Source: Bacteroidales bacterium (GTDB lineage Bacteria; Bacteroidota; Bacteroidia; Bacteroidales; UBA932). From it: DNA of 59,955 nt. Location of the stretch: NCBI GenBank assembly GCA_017471025.1, contig JAFUWX010000038.1:1-59955 (forward strand). Direction: 5' to 3'. Numbering within the stretch: position 1 is the first letter of the stretch; every line of letters starts with the position of its first letter. The notes under the pieces are model-generated. The model worked only from the letters and a program-made list of their open reading frames with translations, did no database searches and was not told the DNA's origin. Of this stretch, positions 17,709-26,696 are shown piece by piece. The position numbers and the translations under genes are program-made.

Positions 17709-19202
17709 ATGAAAAAGTATTTGATTTTCACGGTATTGGCCGTCATGACGGCCTGTACGAATCTGGATGAGGAACTGTATAGCGTCATTTCCCAGGACAA
17801 CTTCGGCAAGACGGCCGCCGAAATCAATTCCCTGATCGGACCGGCCTACGGTTCCATCTGCGAATATGTCGATGGCTATTACTGGTATGGCATGTGCTCG
17901 GGCGACGACTACATCATCCCGTCCCGGGGTTATGACTGGAACCATGGCGGGGTGTTCCGCCGGATCCATGAGCATGAGTTCAACGCCCTGGAGGCCGATT
18001 CCTACTATAACTTCTGGCGTTTCAACGCCGTCACCAACATCAACAAGGTGCTGGAGATGATCGAGGATGTGGAGCTCAGCGACAAGCCCCGGGCCATCGC
18101 CGAACTGCGGAGCCTGCGGGCCTGGTGGTATTTCTTCATGCTGGACCGGATCGGTCCCGTGCCCATCGTCACCAAGTTCGACGACACCATTCCCACCAAC
18201 AAAGGCCTGACCCGCAAGGATGTCTATGACTTCACGGTGTCGGAACTGGAAGAGGTGGTGGAAAGCCTCAGCGAGGACGTCACCCCGGAGATGTACGGCA
18301 AATTCAACAAATGGGCGGGATATACCCTCCTGGCCAAGCTGTACATCAATGCGGAGATCTATACCGGGGAACCGCAGTGGCAGAAGGCCCTGGATGCCTG
18401 CAACAAGGTGATAGAAAGCGGCGCCTATATCCTGGAGCCGGACAACGATACCAACTTCAAAGTGGAATGCGAGAACTCGCGGGAGAACATCTTCGTCATT
18501 CCCTACGACTATGAACACTTCATCTGTTATTTCATCCCCTACCAGATGTCCCTGCACTACAACCAGGTGGATCAGTTCGACATCCGGTTCGACGGGGGCT
18601 GCTGGAACGGTCCGTGCTTCACGGAATCCTTCATGAAGTCCTACGACCCCAAGGACAAGCGCCTGGGCTGGTTCCTCTACGGACAGCAATACAGCAAGAA
18701 GGGCGAACCGCTCACGGACCGCAAAGGCAACCCGTTGAATTTCACTTTCGAAATCGCGGATTATGCCAACGCCACCGAGGTGGAAGGCGCCCGCATCTTC
18801 AAGTGGGAGCTGGAGAAAGGCAGTTACAACCACCTGAACAACGATTTTGCCGTGTTCCGCTATGTGGATGTGCTCCTGATGAAGGCGGAATGCCTGCTGC
18901 GCCTGGGCGACGAGAAGGGCGCCCGGGATATCGTGAACGAATGCCGCGAACGCAACTTCGCCCCGTATGACGCGTCCGTCCAGATCAAGACCCTGACCCT
19001 GGACGAACTGCTGGCGGAGCGGGGCCGCGAGCTGGTCCTGGAGGGCTGGCGGCGCAACGACCTCATCCGTTTCGGCAAGTTCACCGAGCCCTTCGACTTC
19101 AAGAACACCCAAGACAATGCGGACGGCCATACGCTACTGTTCCCCATCCCGCAGATCGTCATCGACAGCAACCCCGGCATTGTGCAGAACCCTGGATATT
19201 GA
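17709..19202 (+). CDS. SusD/RagB-like surface lipoprotein (alpha-glucan locus)
   Basis: This is a 497-residue SusD-family protein with a lipobox at Cys16 (MTAC). It shows the usual layout: an alpha-helical TPR-type N-terminal half (about 20-290) and a C-terminal half ending with the typical ALLLERGRELxxEGxRRxDLIRFGKF-like stretch near residues 435-460. It caps the partner SusC barrel and captures oligosaccharides. Its stop codon is one base before the start of the cupin isomerase gene, which ties sugar uptake to intracellular processing in one transcript. Confidence 0.95.
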   Translation: MKKYLIFTVLAVMTACTNLDEELYSVISQDNFGKTAAEINSLIGPAYGSICEYVDGYYWYGMCSGDDYIIPSRGYDWNHGGVFRRIHEHEFNALEADSYYNFWRFNAVTNINKVLEMIEDVELSDKPRAIAELRSLRAWWYFFMLDRIGPVPIVTKFDDTIPTNKGLTRKDVYDFTVSELEEVVESLSEDVTPEMYGKFNKWAGYTLLAKLYINAEIYTGEPQWQKALDACNKVIESGAYILEPDNDTNFKVECENSRENIFVIPYDYEHFICYFIPYQMSLHYNQVDQFDIRFDGGCWNGPCFTESFMKSYDPKDKRLGWFLYGQQYSKKGEPLTDRKGNPLNFTFEIADYANATEVEGARIFKWELEKGSYNHLNNDFAVFRYVDVLLMKAECLLRLGDEKGARDIVNECRERNFAPYDASVQIKTLTLDELLAERGRELVLEGWRRNDLIRFGKFTEPFDFKNTQDNADGHTLLFPIPQIVIDSNPGIVQNPGY

Positions 19203-19203
19203 T

Positions 19204-19758
19204 ATGGAAAAAGGTATTGTAACGTCTCCCTACACCTTTACGGGAGACACGATCGGAGGCGAAGGCCTGAAAACGGGCGTCCGCACCCTGGCCGACCTCC
19301 AAGGAATCTTTGCGGACGAAGCCGCCTACCAGGCGATGGACAAGGACACCCTGGCCTACCGGGTGGAATCCATCGAGCCGGACCCGCAAGGGACGCCGGG
19401 CGGCCTGTATATGGGCATCACCTACCTGGCCCCCGGCAAGGTCGGGAAAGAGTATTTCATGACCAAGGGCCACTTCCACCTGAACCCGGAAAGCACCGAG
19501 TTCTACTGGGGGGTCAAGGGCGAAGGCATGCTTATCCTGATGGATGAAGACCGCCACGTGTGGGCCGAAAAGATGGTCCCGGGCAGCCTGCATTACATCC
19601 GTCCGCGGGTGGCGCACCGGGTGGCCAACACCGGGGACGAGACCCTCGTTTTCGCCGCCAGCTGGCCTTCCGACGCCGGGCACGATTATGGTACGATCGC
19701 CCGGGAAGGATTTGCCAAACGTTTGTTGGAGATAAACGGAAAACCGGAATTGGTATGA
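19204..19758 (+). CDS. Cupin-type phosphoglucose isomerase
   Basis: This is a 184-residue protein. The start at 19204 is one base after the SusD stop; upstream in-frame starts lie inside SusD. It closely resembles the archaeal cupin-type glucose-6-phosphate isomerase: metal ligands in TKGHFHLNPEST (two His, then a Glu) and in the AHR segment, and a DAGHDYGTIAREGF block near the C-terminus. The enzyme interconverts glucose 6-phosphate and fructose 6-phosphate in the cytosol. It overlaps the ROK kinase gene by four bases (ATGA). A second, longer cupin isomerase is encoded at 23319, so the locus carries two members of the family. Confidence 0.9.
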   Translation: MEKGIVTSPYTFTGDTIGGEGLKTGVRTLADLQGIFADEAAYQAMDKDTLAYRVESIEPDPQGTPGGLYMGITYLAPGKVGKEYFMTKGHFHLNPESTEFYWGVKGEGMLILMDEDRHVWAEKMVPGSLHYIRPRVAHRVANTGDETLVFAASWPSDAGHDYGTIAREGFAKRLLEINGKPELV

Positions 19759-20681
19759 GCAGTTATCTGGGAATAGACCTGGGCGGCACCATCGTCAAGC
19801 TGGGTCTCGTCCGCGGTGGAAAAGTCTTGGCGACAGAACGTGTCGCAGCGGATTCGCAGGCCGGGCTGGGCAGGATGCTCGGCCCTGTCGGTGAGGCGGC
19901 TGACCGCCTGCTGGCGGGGGTGAATGACCTCGCCGGCGTGGCGCTGGCCTTCCCGGGCATCGTGGATTTCCCGGCCCGGCGGGCGGCATCGACCAACGCC
20001 AAGTACAACGACGCCCCCGACATCGACGTGGAAGGCTGGGTCCGGGACAGGTACCAGGTGCCTTTTGTCATGGACAACGACGCCCGGATGGCGCTGATCG
20101 GCGAATGGACCTGCGGGGCCGGCCGGGGCACCTCCCACATGGTGATGATGACCATCGGCACGGGCATCGGCACGGGCGTGGTGATTGACGGCCGTCCGCT
20201 GTACGGGCGCAACGGCTGCGCCGGCTCGCTGGGTGGACACCTCGTCGTGGATTACCGCGGCCGCCGCTGCACCTGCGGCAATGTCGGCTGCGTGGAGGCC
20301 CACTCCGCGTCTTTCTTCCTGCCGCAGATCGTAGGGGAGGATACGGCCTTGTCCGAGGCTTTCCGCACGGACAGCGCCAACTATAACTACAAGACCCTCT
20401 TCGACAAATACCGCGCGGGCGACCCGGACGCCACCCGCGTCGTGCGGGGCTGCATGGACGTCTGGGCGGCCGGCATCGTGAACTATATCCACGCCTACGA
20501 CCCGGAAAAGGTGGTCATCGGCGGCGGCATCATGCGCAGTGCCGACATCATCCTGCCTTACCTGCGCGAAAAGGTATATTCCCTGGCCTGGTGCCCGATT
20601 TCCAAACCGGAAATCGTCGCATCCGAGCGGGGTGATGATGCCGCGCTGCTGGCGGCCGAGTATTATTTTAAGCATGCATAG
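19755..20681 (+). CDS. ROK-family sugar kinase
   Basis: This is a 308-residue cytosolic sugar kinase of the ROK family. It shows the N-terminal phosphate-binding DLGGTIVKLG motif, the GTGIGTGVVIDG motif near residue 140, and the ROK zinc-binding cluster CTCGNVGC near residue 175 followed by the conserved Glu. The catalytic Asp is likely in the DNDARM segment near residue 112. The start at 19755 overlaps the upstream stop by four bases. With phosphoglucose isomerases on both sides, the most likely substrate is glucose from alpha-glucan breakdown, though ROK kinases also act on mannose, fructose, allose and N-acetyl sugars. Confidence 0.9.
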   Translation: MSSYLGIDLGGTIVKLGLVRGGKVLATERVAADSQAGLGRMLGPVGEAADRLLAGVNDLAGVALAFPGIVDFPARRAASTNAKYNDAPDIDVEGWVRDRYQVPFVMDNDARMALIGEWTCGAGRGTSHMVMMTIGTGIGTGVVIDGRPLYGRNGCAGSLGGHLVVDYRGRRCTCGNVGCVEAHSASFFLPQIVGEDTALSEAFRTDSANYNYKTLFDKYRAGDPDATRVVRGCMDVWAAGIVNYIHAYDPEKVVIGGGIMRSADIILPYLREKVYSLAWCPISKPEIVASERGDDAALLAAEYYFKHA

Positions 20682-21549
20682 GATTATCCATATCGGCTTA
20701 TGCCTGTCGCTGATCCTGGCCGGGTCTTGCGCGTGTAAGAGCGACAAGGCCCCGCAGCCTGCCGTGCCGGTCGAAAAGGCCTACGAACTGTCCGTCATGT
20801 CCTTCAACGTCCGTTACCTGCAAGGCGATGCCGGCACGGCGAACAGCTGGGACCACCGCAAGGCGGGCGTCATGGCCATGCTGCGGGACAAAAAGCCCAT
20901 GGTCATCGGCACCCAGGAGGGCTATGTCGCGCAAATCAAAGACATTCTCAAGGAAGCGCCTGCCTACGGGGCATACTATGTCCCCCGGGACGGGGAAAAT
21001 GTCGATAACGAGACCAACGGGATCCTGTACCTGAAAGATTCCATTGCCGTGACCTATGACAGGGGCACCTTCTGGCTCAGCGAAACACCCGCGAAGCGTT
21101 CCATGGGCTGGGATGCGGCCTGCTCGCGGATTTGCAGCTGGATGAAATTGTATGTAAAAAGCAGCCGCCAGGCCTTCTATGTGTTCAACACCCACCTCGA
21201 CCATGTCGGCGAAGTGGCGCGGGCAGAAGGGCTGAAACTGATCTGGTCCCGGATCCGGGAAATCAACACCGAGGGCCTTCCCGTCTTTCTGACGGGCGAT
21301 TTCAATACCACGATCGAAGACGGGATTTTTAAGGAAATCCCTTACCCTTCGGCCCGCCTGGCCGCCCCGGTCACGGACCAGACCCCGTCATACAACGGTT
21401 TCGGGAAAGGATCCGCCGCCATAGACCACATCTTCTTTGACGGCATGCAGGCGGAAGTGTTTGAAACGGTGGACGGCAAGTACGGCGAGACGGACTACAT
21501 CTCCGACCATTACCCCGTCATGTGTACATTCTCTTATACGGTTAAATAA
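20674..21549 (+). CDS. Endonuclease/exonuclease/phosphatase-fold lipoprotein
   Basis: This is a 291-residue protein with a signal peptide and lipobox (SCAC region, residues 18-21). The core has the endonuclease/exonuclease/phosphatase fold: MSFNVRY near 42, TQEG near 83, NTHLDHVG near 171, TGDFN near 209 and a final SDHYPVM with the catalytic His. In Bacteroidetes sugar loci such secreted proteins are presumed phosphodiesterases or phosphatases of unknown substrate. The gene overlaps the ROK kinase by eight bases and is followed after six bases by the phosphomannose isomerase-like gene, so it is translationally embedded in the operon. Confidence 0.85.
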   Translation: MHRIIHIGLCLSLILAGSCACKSDKAPQPAVPVEKAYELSVMSFNVRYLQGDAGTANSWDHRKAGVMAMLRDKKPMVIGTQEGYVAQIKDILKEAPAYGAYYVPRDGENVDNETNGILYLKDSIAVTYDRGTFWLSETPAKRSMGWDAACSRICSWMKLYVKSSRQAFYVFNTHLDHVGEVARAEGLKLIWSRIREINTEGLPVFLTGDFNTTIEDGIFKEIPYPSARLAAPVTDQTPSYNGFGKGSAAIDHIFFDGMQAEVFETVDGKYGETDYISDHYPVMCTFSYTVK

Positions 21550-21555
21550 TTGAAA

Positions 21556-23322
21556 ATGAATAAATATCTGGCAAAAGACCTTAAGCCGAATTATGATAAA
21601 TACCCGGTCGTGGAAGTGCCGGGATACGAGGAGGCCTGTGTGGCCGGATGGCCGGCTGTCATGTCGGCGCTGGCCCAGGCGGTCAGAGCGGAAAAAGACG
21701 GTCTGCTGGTGCTGGAATGCTACCAGGGCGTCCATGACGCCGAGGTGCTGAAAGCCCTGGGCGAGGCCTTCCCCGAAGCGGCGCTGTACCTGAGTGCGGA
21801 TGCGATGAAGTCGGAAAAGGAGCTCTGGGATATCCTGGGGCCGGACATCACGGACGACGAGATCTTCGGCTACCTCACCCGGCAGACCATCGGCGTCTAT
21901 TTCGACCCGGACAAACTCGCCCGGATGCGGGAGAAAATCGGGCAGGATACGCACCGGCTCCGCATCGTCTATGGCGTCGGCGCGTCCTATATCGTCTCCG
22001 GCGGCGTGCTGGTCTATCTGGACATGGCCCGCTGGGAAATCCAGATGCGCTTCCGCCGCAGCGAAGTCTCCAACGTGGGCTTCCGCAACAGCGACAAACG
22101 TGCCGGATTGCAGTATAAACAGGCTTTCTTCGTGGACTGGCGGGTGCTGGACCGTTGGAAGAAACAGCTGTGGAAACGGATGGACTTCATTCTGGACACG
22201 AATGTCCCCGGCTCGCCGAAGATGATTCCCGCCGAGGCCTTCTTCGCGGGGCTCGCCGAGGCGGCCCGCCGGCCTTTCCGCGTGGTCCCGTACTTCGACC
22301 CTGGGGTCTGGGGCGGACAATGGATGAAAGAGGTCTGCGACCTGGACAAGGACAAGGTCAATTTCGCCTGGTGCTTCGACTGCGTGCCGGAAGAGAACAG
22401 CCTGTTCCTCCAGTTCGGGCCGCATCGCGTGGAGATTCCGTCCATCGACCTGGTGTTCACCCATCCGGTGGAGCTGCTCGGCCCCAACGTCTATGGCCGC
22501 TTCGGGGATGAGTTCCCGATCCGCTTCGACTTCCTGGACACCATGGGAGGCGGCAACCTCAGCCTCCAGGTGCATCCTTTGATCGAATATATCCAGGAAA
22601 AGTTCGGCATGCATTACACCCAGGAGGAAAGCTACTATATCCTGGATGCCACCCCCGAGGCCAGCGTCTATCTGGGCGTCAAGTCCGGCATCGACCCGGA
22701 CGAGATGATCGCCGACCTTCGGCGCGCGCAGCAGACAGGCTCCTTCGACGCTTCCCGCTATGTGGGGAACTACCCGGTCAAGAAACACGACCATGTGCTG
22801 ATCCCTCCGGGCACGATCCACTGCTCCGGCGCCGGCAGCATGGTGCTGGAAATCAGCGCCACGCCCTATATCTTCACCTTCAAGCTGTGGGACTGGGGCC
22901 GGGTGGGCCTGGACGGCCGCCCGAGGCCGATCAATGTGGAGCACGGCAAGAACGTCATCCAGTGGGAACGCGATGAAAACTGGGTCAAGCGCGAAGGTAT
23001 CAACGACATCACGCCCATCGCCGAGGGCGAGGGCTGGCGGGAAGAGAAAACCGGCCTGCATGAGCGCGAATTCATCGAGACGCGCCGTCACTGGTTCACC
23101 GGGAAGGTCCACTTCCAGACCCAGGGCTCCGTCCAGGTGATGAACCTGGTCGAGGGCAGGGAAGCGCTGGTGGAAAGCCCGACCGGGGCCTTCCGGCCCT
23201 ATGTCGTCCACTATGCGGAGACCTTCATCATCCCCGCGGCCGTCGGTGAATATACCATACGCCCCTACGGCGAAAGCGAAGGACAGGAAATAGCCACGAT
23301 CAAAGCTTCGATACGCAAATGA
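21556..23322 (+). CDS. Enlarged class I mannose-6-phosphate isomerase homologue
   Basis: This is a 588-residue protein. The C-terminal half (about residue 310 onward) is a class I phosphomannose isomerase: likely metal ligands Gln338 and His340 in SLQVHPL, Glu357/358 in the EESYY segment and His422 in PPGTIHCSGAG. The first about 230-300 residues are an extra domain that short phosphomannose isomerases of about 315 residues lack. It contains the GVGASYIVSGGVLVYLDMAR and YKQAFFVDWRVLDRWKK segments, which faintly recall a nucleotide-kinase-like fold but show no P-loop. The ATG at 21556 was chosen over an upstream TTG. The gene overlaps the next by four bases. It probably acts on a hexose phosphate; the role of the N-terminal part is unknown. 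Confidence 0.8.
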   Translation: MNKYLAKDLKPNYDKYPVVEVPGYEEACVAGWPAVMSALAQAVRAEKDGLLVLECYQGVHDAEVLKALGEAFPEAALYLSADAMKSEKELWDILGPDITDDEIFGYLTRQTIGVYFDPDKLARMREKIGQDTHRLRIVYGVGASYIVSGGVLVYLDMARWEIQMRFRRSEVSNVGFRNSDKRAGLQYKQAFFVDWRVLDRWKKQLWKRMDFILDTNVPGSPKMIPAEAFFAGLAEAARRPFRVVPYFDPGVWGGQWMKEVCDLDKDKVNFAWCFDCVPEENSLFLQFGPHRVEIPSIDLVFTHPVELLGPNVYGRFGDEFPIRFDFLDTMGGGNLSLQVHPLIEYIQEKFGMHYTQEESYYILDATPEASVYLGVKSGIDPDEMIADLRRAQQTGSFDASRYVGNYPVKKHDHVLIPPGTIHCSGAGSMVLEISATPYIFTFKLWDWGRVGLDGRPRPINVEHGKNVIQWERDENWVKREGINDITPIAEGEGWREEKTGLHEREFIETRRHWFTGKVHFQTQGSVQVMNLVEGREALVESPTGAFRPYVVHYAETFIIPAAVGEYTIRPYGESEGQEIATIKASIRK

Positions 23323-24107
23323 AAAGATACGAATACGATCCCGGTTTCGATATCCGTCCCACCCCGGACGGTATGGGTTTTGTCTATGGTGAAGGCGTCT
23401 TCGGCCCCGCGGTGGAAAACCGCAGCCTGGATGCCATACGGGGCAGTCTGATGGACCCGCAGTGCCAGGGCCCGCAAACGGTCTATGCCATTGCGATGGA
23501 CGTGGGAAAGGTGGCGCACAAGCCCCTGCTGGAGAAGCTGCATCTGCTCTATGGCGCCGTCGCCTATGCGCAGGGACGTCTCGGCCGGGAGCCCGTGCGC
23601 AGCCAGGGCCATATCCATGCCATTTCCGCCTTCAGCGCCCAATCGACGCCCGAAGTCTATGAAATCTGGTCCGGAAAGGCGGCCATCTATATGCAGGAAT
23701 ATGCCGAAGATAATCCGGGACGCTGTTTTGCCGTCTATGCCGGTCCGGGCGACGTCGTCATCGTCCCGCCCTATTGGGCCCATGCGACGGTCAGTCTCTC
23801 CCAGGAAGGCGACGAGCCGATGACCTTCGGCGCCTGGTGTGTCCGGGACTATGGCTTCGACTACAAGGGCGTGCGGGCCCACGGCGGCATCGCCTGGTTC
23901 CCCGTCTATGGCCCCGACGGCACCCTGACGTGGCAGAAAAACCCCGCCTACGGCCCCTGTGAGCTCGTTTGCAAGACCCCGGCCGACCATCCCGAGCTGG
24001 GTATCGTGAAGGGTGAGCCCATCTATACGACCTTCGAGAAGGACCCGAAGACCTTCGCCTATGTCGTGGACCCGTCCCTGCGGGATTGGAAAAATTATAT
24101 CCCTTGA
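23319..24107 (+). CDS. Second cupin-type phosphoglucose isomerase-like protein
   Basis: This is a 262-residue cupin protein of the glucose-6-phosphate isomerase family. It has the metal-binding RSQGHIHAIS segment, a following Glu in TPEVYEIW, and GPGDVVIVPPYWAHATVSL with the last His. It is about 80 residues longer than the cupin isomerase at 19204 and only distantly similar, so it is not a recent duplicate. A different hexose phosphate substrate is possible. It overlaps the upstream gene by four bases and ends 54 bp before the six-hairpin glycosidase-like gene. Confidence 0.82.
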   Translation: MKRYEYDPGFDIRPTPDGMGFVYGEGVFGPAVENRSLDAIRGSLMDPQCQGPQTVYAIAMDVGKVAHKPLLEKLHLLYGAVAYAQGRLGREPVRSQGHIHAISAFSAQSTPEVYEIWSGKAAIYMQEYAEDNPGRCFAVYAGPGDVVIVPPYWAHATVSLSQEGDEPMTFGAWCVRDYGFDYKGVRAHGGIAWFPVYGPDGTLTWQKNPAYGPCELVCKTPADHPELGIVKGEPIYTTFEKDPKTFAYVVDPSLRDWKNYIP

Positions 24108-24161
24108 CAGGGCATGAAGGTTGTTGCAATAAGGTAGCTATTTTCGAAACGACGAAAGCGT

Positions 24162-26696
24162 ATGAAAAAGATCATGACAGTGATGATGGCCCTGCTGCTG
24201 GGCTGGGGCGCCCGGGCTGAAGAAGCGACCTGGCTGCTCCATAACCGGCTCACGGGCACCTATCTGTGCGAAAACGGAGACATGACCCCTTCTCCGGAGG
24301 CCGAAAACGCCCGGTGGACCGTTACGGCCGACGGCGCATCGGTCCGGATTCGGGCGCAGCACTCCGGCCAGCCGCTGCTGGGGCTGGATACCGCTTGGTC
24401 CTATGGCGGATTCGATTTCGCGACCAAGGAAAATGCCGGCTGGTACACCTTGTCCCCCTCAGGCGGCGGCCACCTGCTGCTCTCGGACGGGAAAGCCGCC
24501 CTGGGCCAGTCCGACCGCAACACGGATTTCTCCGCCCACTGGACCTTCGTCCGGGTGGATTCCGAGCGCATCCCCTACGCCATCTCCGCCGACGGGGTCG
24601 TCGAATCCTCCTTCCTCGGGCAGCGGAAAGCCCAGGCTCTGTCACCCACTGAAATCACCTCGGACTATCATGGTCCCCGCACCTGGAAGCTGACGAAGGA
24701 TATCTCGGCCCTGCCGCAGTTCTCGGCCCGGGGCAACTCCTTGCTCCCGGCCCTGTACAACATGGCCCTGGAGGAATCCCTGCTGGATATCCGCCCGCAG
24801 GACGGCACCTTCATGGCCGGCATGCTCTGGCCTGACACCTGGACCCGGGACGTCGTCTATAGCATCTACTTTGCCTATTCCTGGCTCTTCCCGGAGATAT
24901 CGCGCAAAACGCTTGAAAAACAGACGCTTAAGAATCCTTCTGAAGCCCTCCAGGACACCGGAAGCGGCGGCTCCTATCCCGTCTCCACCGACAGGGTGGT
25001 CTGGGCGATCGCGGCCTGGGAATACTATCTCGCGACCGGCGACAAGCAGTGGCTGGAGCAAGTCTATGAGGGCCTGGGCAATACGGCCCGCAAGGACCTG
25101 CACATCGCCTATGACGGCGGGGTGCATCTTTTCAAAGGCGAGACCTGCTCGATGGACTGGCGCACCCACACCTATCCGAACTGGTTTACCAATGCCATCA
25201 TCGGCGAATCCTATTCCAGCGGCACCAACGCCCTGCACCTGTTCCTCTATACCTTCCTCTCCCGGGCCTCCGTCATCTTGGGGAAGCCCCAGGAAGAAAT
25301 CGACCTCTGGAGCGGCGTGGAAGCCGAGTTGCGGCAAGGCATCAACGCGATGTTCTGGGATGAAGAAGCCGGCCTGTACAAGTGCTGGGCCTATCCCGCC
25401 TTCACCGGCTACCAGGTCTCCGACAAGGTAGGCTGCATGTCCAACGGACTGGCCGCCATGCTCGGCGTGGCCGATACCGCACAGACTGCCCGGCTGGTGG
25501 CGGCGTATCCGCTCTATGCCTACGGGGCATCCGTCCTGTATCCTTCGAAACCGGAAGGCTATGCCTACCACAACAAGTCCGTCTGGCCGGTCTGGCAGAC
25601 CCCGCTGATGTATGCGGCCAAGCGCAGCGGCAACTACGCGGTCACCGACCATCTCATCGGCTCGGCCGTCCGGGCCGGCGCCCTCTTCCTCACCCACAAG
25701 GAAAACATGACCTACGACACCGGCTATGACCGGAATACGGCGCTGAATTCCGACCGGCAGCTCTGGTCCGTCGCCTCCTACCTGAGCATCGTCTATCGCA
25801 TTTTCTTCGGCATGGAAATGTCCGAGGCGGGCCTTGCCTTCAAGCCCTATGTCCCCGAGATGGCCGGCGGCGAGATCTCCCTGACCGGATTCAAGTACCG
25901 CAGGGCCGTCCTGGATATCTCCATCCAGGGTTGTGGCGACAAGGTGGTCTCCCTCAAGGTCAACGGCCGCAAGAAGAAGGCCGGGTACATCCTGCCCGCC
26001 TCCGCCCGGGGCCGCTATCGCATCGAAATGGTCGTGGAAAATAGCGGAGCACGCGGCCAGGCCCGCATTGTCCCGGCAGGCCCCGGCCAGTGCTGGGCCC
26101 CCGTGGAGCCGGTGATCCGCCTGGAGCAGAACCTCGTCCATTGGACGGTCGTTCCCGGATGCACCTATGCCCTGGTGGGGAAGGACCTTCGCCGGGACAA
26201 CATCCATACCCCCTATGACATCAGCTCCCTCCCGGACGGGTACTACAGCGTGGTGGCGACAGGCCCCGGCGGCTTTGCCTCCGATCTGTCCAATCCTGTG
26301 CTAAAGACTTCCTGGACAAGCACTTACGTGGTGGATGTCAAGGACATGGGCGTCACCCACCAGGACTTCTCCGCGACCTTCGAGGTCCCGGCCAACGGGG
26401 ACTACCTCCTCTGGTTCGAAGGCGCCAACGGCAACGGCCCGCACGAAGTCTATTGCGCCATCCGTTCCCTCTTCATCGACGGGCGGGATGCCGCTACGGC
26501 CATCCTGACGGCCGAAGGCGACTGGAACCTCAATACCCTCAGCAACCATATCGCCCTCAAAGGGCTTTCCGCGGGGCGGCATACGCTGACGGTTAAGCTC
26601 AACCCGGAGGGGAAGGGCTTCGACGACAACATGTCCCATGGGAAAACGGACAGAAACGATTGGCATATCCGAAAAATCATCATAGCAAAAATATGA
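24162..26696 (+). CDS. Six-hairpin glycosidase-like secreted protein
   Basis: This is an 844-residue exported protein with a signal peptide cleaved near ARA-E (residue 20) and no lipobox. Residues about 25-130 (LLHNRLTGTYL, then a SGQPLLG segment) resemble a ricin-type lectin-like domain. Residues about 180-590 look like an (alpha/alpha)6 barrel of the glucosidase/debranching type, with MLWPDTWTRDVVYSIYF near 222-238 and a WTMDWRTHTYPNW-like stretch near 330. The last about 160 residues are beta-rich and resemble a carbohydrate-binding module. Context suggests an exo-acting alpha-glucosidase or debranching activity on dextran fragments. I cannot assign a numbered glycoside hydrolase family. 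It overlaps the dextranase gene by four bases. Confidence 0.6.
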   Translation: MKKIMTVMMALLLGWGARAEEATWLLHNRLTGTYLCENGDMTPSPEAENARWTVTADGASVRIRAQHSGQPLLGLDTAWSYGGFDFATKENAGWYTLSPSGGGHLLLSDGKAALGQSDRNTDFSAHWTFVRVDSERIPYAISADGVVESSFLGQRKAQALSPTEITSDYHGPRTWKLTKDISALPQFSARGNSLLPALYNMALEESLLDIRPQDGTFMAGMLWPDTWTRDVVYSIYFAYSWLFPEISRKTLEKQTLKNPSEALQDTGSGGSYPVSTDRVVWAIAAWEYYLATGDKQWLEQVYEGLGNTARKDLHIAYDGGVHLFKGETCSMDWRTHTYPNWFTNAIIGESYSSGTNALHLFLYTFLSRASVILGKPQEEIDLWSGVEAELRQGINAMFWDEEAGLYKCWAYPAFTGYQVSDKVGCMSNGLAAMLGVADTAQTARLVAAYPLYAYGASVLYPSKPEGYAYHNKSVWPVWQTPLMYAAKRSGNYAVTDHLIGSAVRAGALFLTHKENMTYDTGYDRNTALNSDRQLWSVASYLSIVYRIFFGMEMSEAGLAFKPYVPEMAGGEISLTGFKYRRAVLDISIQGCGDKVVSLKVNGRKKKAGYILPASARGRYRIEMVVENSGARGQARIVPAGPGQCWAPVEPVIRLEQNLVHWTVVPGCTYALVGKDLRRDNIHTPYDISSLPDGYYSVVATGPGGFASDLSNPVLKTSWTSTYVVDVKDMGVTHQDFSATFEVPANGDYLLWFEGANGNGPHEVYCAIRSLFIDGRDAATAILTAEGDWNLNTLSNHIALKGLSAGRHTLTVKLNPEGKGFDDNMSHGKTDRNDWHIRKIIIAKI

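Noticed and set aside
14766-19130. A 1454-codon open frame on the - strand, antisense to SusC and SusD
   Set aside because: It mirrors two textbook family proteins and has no recognisable domain; it is open for the same codon-bias reason.
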